DNA of 43,792 bases from positions 1 through 43,792 of the forward strand of contig CAVQZA010000003.1 of assembly GCA_963718355.1 (NCBI GenBank), written 5' to 3'. The position numbers were made by a program, and so were the translations under genes. Source of the DNA: CAVQZA01 sp963718355. GTDB lineage: Bacteria; Actinomycetota; Thermoleophilia; Gaiellales; Gaiellaceae. Positions 40,369-43,792 of this stretch are shown here, in pieces. Positions within the stretch are counted from its first letter, which is position 1; every line of letters starts with the position of its first letter. The notes under the pieces were generated by a model. That model did not search any database, was not told the DNA's origin, and worked only from the letters and a program-made list of their open reading frames with translations.

Positions 40369-40668
40369 CTAACCGGTAGTGACGCCGAGGGACGTGCTGA
40401 ATGCGACCTCTGCATAATGAACATCTCCATCGAGGCTGATCTCGGTCATGTTCTCTGCGACCCATGAGGCAACTGCGGCGCTACCGCTCTCGGCTTCGGC
40501 ACGGCTACCCCACGCGCTGGACGAGAACACTTTGCCCTCTCCGATCGCTACTGCATAGCTCTTGAATCCTGGTTGCGCCTTGAGGATCGGCAAGATCCCC
40601 GCCTCGGCCCGCTTGCCAAGCTCCAGCGCATCGCCCGTGAAACTGTAGGTCGCAATCCTTGCCACCAT
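40369..40668 (-). CDS. Antibiotic biosynthesis monooxygenase-like (ABM) domain protein
   Basis: A 99-residue protein of the dimeric alpha/beta-barrel type (ABM-like). MVARIATYSFTGDALELGKRAEAGILPILKAQPGFKSYAVAIGEGKVFSSSAWGSRAEAESGSAAVASWVAENM shows the usual order of strand, helix, strand (QPGFKSYAVAI), strand (KVFSSSAW) and helix. No active-site residues can be named with confidence. AAGGGAG precedes the start 5 nt upstream. The long open frame to 40983 has no homology. It may be a recent arrival. Confidence 0.72.
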   Translation of the reverse strand: MVARIATYSFTGDALELGKRAEAGILPILKAQPGFKSYAVAIGEGKVFSSSAWGSRAEAESGSAAVASWVAENMTEISLDGDVHYAEVAFSTSLGVTTG

Positions 40669-41061
40669 GAGGCTCCCTTCGGGCCCCGGTCGTGAAGTAC
40701 AACGCACTTCCATCCCCGGCGACTCAGCACGACTCTGACAGATCCACTGCACGTTCGTCGCCTGCGATCCGCTTGGCGGCAATCGGGCGTGGAGCAGATC
40801 GCCTGCCCGAGCGTGTTCTCGCTCGACCGTCCTCAGCGACCTGGGGTAACGCAATGGCTCGGATGACGCGCGTAGTGGGCGCAGCTTGCCACTGCTACCG
40901 CCGGCCCGAATCAGACGGAGGGTCGTGCGCATGCTCGGGAGGAACGGAACACTTTCGGCGATCTGCATTGGAGCTGACTGCAATAAGCCGTATTGCTTCC
41001 GAATTGAAGCGGTTGCTTCAAATCGTTCCTCCCGAAAAAATAGCCAATTTGCAGGTCTTTA
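40669..41061. other. Region without a recognised gene
   Basis: About 390 nt with several short open frames but none with protein-like character. It holds inverted repeats: CGGGAGGAACG (40936-40946) with its perfect complement CGTTCCTCCCG (41024-41034), and within them the hairpin TTGAAGC-GGTT-GCTTCAA (41004-41021). Base content is lower in GC than in flanking genes. Confidence 0.5.
40936..41034. repeat. Nested inverted repeat
   Basis: Outer arms of 11 bp (40936-40946 and 41024-41034) enclose 77 nt including a 7-bp inner hairpin at 41004-41021. The motif CGTTCC(T/C)CCCG recurs on the plus strand near 43278 and 43734. Confidence 0.55.
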
Positions 41062-41088
41062 TGGAGGCGGCGGGAATCGAACCCGCGC
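41062..41088 (-). ncRNA. tmRNA- or tRNA-like 3'-end fragment
   Basis: On the minus strand the sequence has a T-stem GCGGG, T-loop TTCGATT, CCCGC, then acceptor CGCCTCC and discriminator A. This is the 3' end of a tmRNA or tRNA, read by many ORF finders as MEAAGIEPA. The 90 nt before the next gene do not contain the matching 5' acceptor (GGAGGCG), so only the 3' end is here, as at an integration site. The same 14 bases recur at the window end. Confidence 0.6.
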
Positions 41089-41127
41089 AAGATTTCAATC
41101 GCGACCACGCACAACCTCTGACGCACG

Positions 41128-41155
41128 AAGGCGGCCCTGGAGGGGGGGCCGCCTT
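41128..41155 (-). terminator. Terminator hairpin after the second subtilisin
   Basis: AAGGCGGCCC / GGGCCGCCTT is a perfect 10-bp stem with an 8-nt loop, 24 nt after the stop of the gene ending at 41179. Confidence 0.65.
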
Positions 41156-41178
41156 CTTGGTGGAGTGGGGAGATTCGG

Positions 41179-43074
41179 TTAGTGCTGTGAGGTCGGGTCG
41201 TTGCTGGGGGCTGTTCCGGTCAGAGCGGGGCTGAGGTTGTCGGGTGGGGGGGCGAGGCTGGGCGTGGTGTCCAGCGTCGCGAGGTTCGTCGGGTCTAGGG
41301 TTGCGACGGGCCCGACGCCGTCGGCGTCTGCTGCGTCGGCCCAGGAGGCGTCGGCCCAGGAGGCGTCGGCCCAGCTGGCGTCCGCCCAAGAGGCGTCCGT
41401 CCACGAGGCGTCTGCCCAGGAGGCCTCGGCCCAGGAGGCATCCGCCCAGCTGGCGTCGGCCCAGGAGGCGTCGGCCCAGGAGGCGCTGGCCTTGACGGCG
41501 CTGAGCCAGCTCGGTGCGTTGAAGATCAGGCCCTTGGTCGGGTCGTTGCCGAGAAAGTGGTCGAGTGCCGCGTTTGCGCTCGGCGCGGAGGTGCGAGCCG
41601 CCGCGGCGGCGGCGTTGACCTCACCGACGCCGATCGCCCAGTTGGTGATCCCGGTCGACTGCTGGGCGGTCACCATCAGCGCGCCCTTGACCTGATCGGG
41701 CGTCCAGCCCGGGTGCAGGGCGAGCAACTGTGCCGCTGCGCCGGCGACGACTGGGGCAGCGAAGGAGGTGCCTGAGAGCTCCATGTAGTCGGGTGAAACG
41801 ACGTGATCCGGGCGCTGAGACTTCAGGTTGGCGTTCCCTGGCACGGGGCCGATCATGTAGCGGCCCGGTGCTCCGAGCTCGGGCTTGGCGAAACCGTCCT
41901 CGGTGCGTCCCCACGCCGACCACGGTGCGGCCGAGTCGTCGGCAGTGCTGGCGGAGGTGCCGATGTCTACGGCACCGACCGTGATCACGAACGGGTCGTT
42001 GCCGGGTGAGTAGAGGACGCCGCTAGGCCCGTTTGCGGTGCCGTAGTTGCCGGCAGCTGCGACCACTACCACGCCGTTGAGCCAGAGTTTCTCGACCGCC
42101 TGGTCGAGCGGATCGAGATAGAAGTGAGTCTTCGCCGCCGAGTGCAGCGAGAAGTTTGCGACCTTGATGTTGTAGGTGTCCTTGTTGGCGAGGATCCACT
42201 GCGCCGCCGCGATCACATCTGAGGTCTTCGCGACGCCGTTGTCGTCCATCACCCGCACCGGAAGGATGTGCGAGGAGGGGGAGGCGCCGGTATAGCCCGG
42301 GTTGCCGCCCGCGGCGATCCCGGCGACGAAGGTTCCGTGGCCGTCGCCGTCACCCTGCGCGTTGGGGTTTGTCGAGCTGAGGTTCACCTGCGGATAGGTG
42401 CGGCCGCTGAAGTCCTTCTTGCTCACATCGAGCCCCGAGTCGACCACCGCGATCGTCGGTGCATCGGGCGCCGCATGCCAGTTCGAGCCCCACAGTGCAG
42501 CGTCGCCTGACACGTACGGCCAAAGCTGATTGCTGAACTTGCCATTGCCGTTGCCGTTGCCGTACGCGGTCGTCTCAACGGGCGAGTCAGGCGTGACCGT
42601 GAGACCAGCCACTTTCGCCAGCCGCAGAATCCACTTCGCCTTCAGCTGAACCGCGACACCATTCACCAGCGAAAGCCGCCTCGCGGCCGTGCCACCATCA
42701 CCCTGCCCGTTCGCCGAATACGCAGCTGCAGCCGCCGAAGTACCACTCGCAGACTGGATGATCACGGACAAACGCTGACCCGGATTCGCGGCAGCCTGCT
42801 TCAGCAGCTCGGGCGGAATATACGACGAACCCTGAGAGCCCGGCCTACCAGCAGAGCGAGCCGCAGTGATGAGAGAAAGCTTCCCGCCGCCGTCGTCAGC
42901 AAGCGCAGCCAGCGGTGCAAGGAGAGCGAACGCGACAACAAGCACCACAGCAGCGCTACGCCCACCACGTCCCCAGAGCGCGCTCGAGCGCCGCTCACCG
43001 TTCCGGCCTCCAGTCCCCCAAAGAGCACTCCCACGAGTATCGCCGTGCCGCTTGACGTCCATCAGTCGCTTCAT
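41179..43074 (-). CDS. Secreted S8 subtilisin-like peptidase with ten ASWAD repeats, paralogue
   Basis: A 631-residue exported serine peptidase, paralogous throughout to the 18510-20240 product. The n-region carries two SALWG motifs (SALWGTGGR and SALWGRGGR, 15 residues apart) before the core AAVVLVVAFALLAPLAALA. A propeptide-like region (LSVIIQSASGTSAAAAA) precedes the S8 triad in VVDSGLD, GDGHGTFVAG and ELSGTSFAAPVVAG. The C-terminus has ten ASW(A/T)(D/E) units (41335-41484) and a longer Pro/Thr-rich tail (PSLAPPPDNLSPAL). The start is uncertain: GTG 43083, ATG 43074 or ATG 43062; GGAAGGG lies just before 43074. The gene lies between two copies of a tmRNA-like 3' end and uses less GC-rich codons in its first part. 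Confidence 0.9.
   Translation of the reverse strand: MKRLMDVKRHGDTRGSALWGTGGRNGERRSSALWGRGGRSAAVVLVVAFALLAPLAALADDGGGKLSLITAARSAGRPGSQGSSYIPPELLKQAAANPGQRLSVIIQSASGTSAAAAAYSANGQGDGGTAARRLSLVNGVAVQLKAKWILRLAKVAGLTVTPDSPVETTAYGNGNGNGKFSNQLWPYVSGDAALWGSNWHAAPDAPTIAVVDSGLDVSKKDFSGRTYPQVNLSSTNPNAQGDGDGHGTFVAGIAAGGNPGYTGASPSSHILPVRVMDDNGVAKTSDVIAAAQWILANKDTYNIKVANFSLHSAAKTHFYLDPLDQAVEKLWLNGVVVVAAAGNYGTANGPSGVLYSPGNDPFVITVGAVDIGTSASTADDSAAPWSAWGRTEDGFAKPELGAPGRYMIGPVPGNANLKSQRPDHVVSPDYMELSGTSFAAPVVAGAAAQLLALHPGWTPDQVKGALMVTAQQSTGITNWAIGVGEVNAAAAAARTSAPSANAALDHFLGNDPTKGLIFNAPSWLSAVKASASWADASWADASWADASWAEASWADASWTDASWADASWADASWADASWADAADADGVGPVATLDPTNLATLDTTPSLAPPPDNLSPALTGTAPSNDPTSQH
41335..41484 (-). 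repeat. 15-bp tandem repeat encoding ten ASW(A/T)(D/E) units
   Basis: Ten 15-bp units: eight ASWAD, one ASWAE and one ASWTD. The number equals that of the other paralogue although the nucleotide sequences differ. Confidence 0.88.
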
Positions 43075-43106
43075 CCCTTCCACACGATGTGTAGAGCCGC
43101 AGTAGG

Positions 43107-43125
43107 GAGAGCGGGCAGCGCTCTC
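43107..43125 (-). promoter_or_regulatory. Leader hairpin of the second subtilisin
   Basis: GAGAGCG / CGCTCTC is a perfect 7-bp stem with a 5-nt loop within the predicted 5' leader (transcription start near 43131). It may affect stability or translation. Confidence 0.4.
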
Positions 43126-43137
43126 GGGTTCACGCCA

Positions 43138-43182
43138 AACCTAGGCCCGCCCTGCACCACGCTCCTCCCCAAGAAGGGGGAG
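43138..43182 (-). promoter_or_regulatory. Inverted repeat plus -10 of the second ASWAD subtilisin
   Basis: On the minus strand CTCCCCCTTCTTGGGGAG (43165-43182) is followed by exactly 21 nt and TAGGTT (43138-43143), matching the element of the first paralogue (20299-20343). Confidence 0.5.
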
Positions 43183-43756
43183 AACGTCGCACCGACGTAC
43201 GAATCCCTCGAACGAGGAACCACGCCGATGCGCACGGGGTGGCGACGCGGAGGTCTGCGGGGACCGAACCCGCGTTCGTTCCTCCCGCAATTCCCCTGCA
43301 AATAGGCCTGTTACGGCGCGGACTAGCGTCCGCAGTCTGCTCTACTGCGGAACGGCCGGTGGCGTGCCGCCTGAGCAGCCAACCCGCAGAACGCACTCAA
43401 CCACGTCTCAGTGTTCTCCGGACGCTTCGACGACGGTCTGTGGTGCGATGTCGGTATAGCCGGCAAGGATCTCATCGAGGTCTGCCTTGATGTCCGTTAT
43501 TACCCGGCCCTCGGAGGGCGGTACGCTCGGCTACACGCTTTACGTGAGTGACCCTGGAGGTAGGTACCGCGTGGACGTGCCCGCCCGGCCGTTTGAGACT
43601 CACGGCTGAGTAGCCGAACAAGGGCAACAGCGGACCGCTCCTCTATGGTCCACCGAGCGCGACGAGGCGACCGGGCGAGCGAGGTCCAGCCAGATTGCAC
43701 TCATTACGAGTGTTCGGGGGGAATTGTGCAATCGTTCCCCCGAAGAAATGGGAGTT
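43183..43756. other. Region without a firm gene
   Basis: Between the second subtilisin's promoter and the window end no convincing long gene is seen. It contains stacked hairpins (GCGGAC-TAGC-GTCCGC at 43318-43333, sharing bases with TCCGCAGT-CTGCTCT-ACTGCGGA at 43329-43351), a CGTTCCTCCCG motif near 43278, and an inverted repeat TTCGGGGGGAA / TTCCCCCGAA (43713-43744). Two short overlapping open frames lie at 43375-43609. Confidence 0.5.
43490..43609 (+). CDS. Possible 39-residue ORF
   Basis: ATG 43490 opens MSVITRPSEGGTLGYTLYV, then SDPGGRYRVDVPARPFETHG, and ends at TGA 43609. GAGG lies 9 nt upstream. It overlaps, in another frame, a start-less stretch 43375-43551 (SGRFDDGLWCDVGIAGKDL, then IEVCLDVRYYPALGGRYARL) that also looks protein-like. 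At most one is a gene; both could be remnants of a decayed one. Confidence 0.25.
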   Translation: MSVITRPSEGGTLGYTLYVSDPGGRYRVDVPARPFETHG

Positions 43757-43776
43757 TTTGGCTCTGTTGAGCCAAA
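43757..43776. terminator. Hairpin next to the right-hand tmRNA-like end
   Basis: TTTGGCTC / GAGCCAAA is a perfect 8-bp stem with a TGTT loop, 3 nt from the tmRNA-like 3' end; it would terminate that RNA on the minus strand. Confidence 0.55.
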
Positions 43777-43779
43777 TAA

Positions 43780-43792
43780 TGGAGGCGGCGGG
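43780..43792 (-). ncRNA. 3' end of a tmRNA- or tRNA-like gene, cut by the window edge
   Basis: TGGAGGCGGCGGG repeats the first 13 bases of the fragment at 41062. On the minus strand it is the discriminator, acceptor and start of the T-stem. The body would lie beyond 43792; tmRNA (ssrA) is the likeliest identity because of the A discriminator. Confidence 0.5.

Noticed and set aside
40692..41234. A 180-residue plus-strand ORF containing MEAAGIEPA
   Set aside because: Its middle is the tmRNA-like 3' end read as protein, a common false ORF; the rest lacks domain character.
43255..43290. A third tRNA-like T-arm on the minus strand
   Set aside because: GCGGG-TTCGGTC-CCCGC looks like a T-arm, but the T-loop lacks the conserved A and no other tRNA part is near.

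Overview
The window looks like the chromosome of a very GC-rich actinobacterium, most likely class Thermoleophilia (Gaiellales/Solirubrobacterales type). This is inferred from codon use, from S8 peptidases with ASWAD repeats, GAP-family membrane proteins, a DUF2252 protein and many apparently leaderless genes. Lineage was judged from protein character alone; no 16S gene is present.

Layout. 1-3.8 kb: a secreted proline-linker protein, a DUF2252 protein and a secreted sedolisin (S53), all on the minus strand. 3.9-12.9 kb: a tightly coupled seven-gene minus-strand operon (solute-binding protein, two permeases, two ATPases, a sugar isomerase/epimerase-like protein and a Gfo/Idh/MocA dehydrogenase) with a divergent LacI-type regulator and a perfect LacI-type operator between them. 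This is a carbohydrate or oligosaccharide uptake and catabolism locus. 12.9-18.5 kb: small housekeeping and accessory genes (mini-lipoprotein, YjbQ, two GAP-family paralogues, methyltransferase, nitroreductase, CMD-like and NmrA-like proteins). 18.5-26.3 kb: a secreted subtilisin with ten ASWAD repeats, an AraC/VOC pair, a K+-channel-like protein, a secreted caspase-like protein, FtsH and a secreted HEXXH protein. 26.3-33.0 kb: a signalling cluster (stand-alone receiver, large multi-PAS histidine kinase, second receiver, small degenerate kinase, NarL-type regulator, HD-GYP protein, degenerate receiver, cupin). 33.0-37.2 kb: two small secreted proteins, a luciferase-like monooxygenase, DUF3618- and holin-X-like membrane proteins, an aldo/keto reductase and a Cys/His protein. 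37.2-43.8 kb: a rifamycin phosphotransferase gene with a frameshift, a few small genes, and a 2.7-kb segment carrying a second subtilisin paralogue. That segment is bracketed by two direct copies of what looks like a tmRNA (or tRNA) 3' end, the second cut by the window edge.

Cross-cutting points. Many genes have a TAnnnT or GATACT-type -10 hexamer 5-8 nt before the start codon and no Shine-Dalgarno, which suggests leaderless mRNAs. Two genes lack any standard start codon where their proteins must begin and seem to start at AUC. The two ASWAD subtilisins share an n-region SALWG motif, exactly ten C-terminal pentapeptides, and a promoter element (inverted repeat, 21 nt, TAGGTT). Peptidases are abundant (S53, two S8, caspase-like, HEXXH, FtsH), which suggests an organism that digests external protein. 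All functions are read from sequence motifs; no database search was run.
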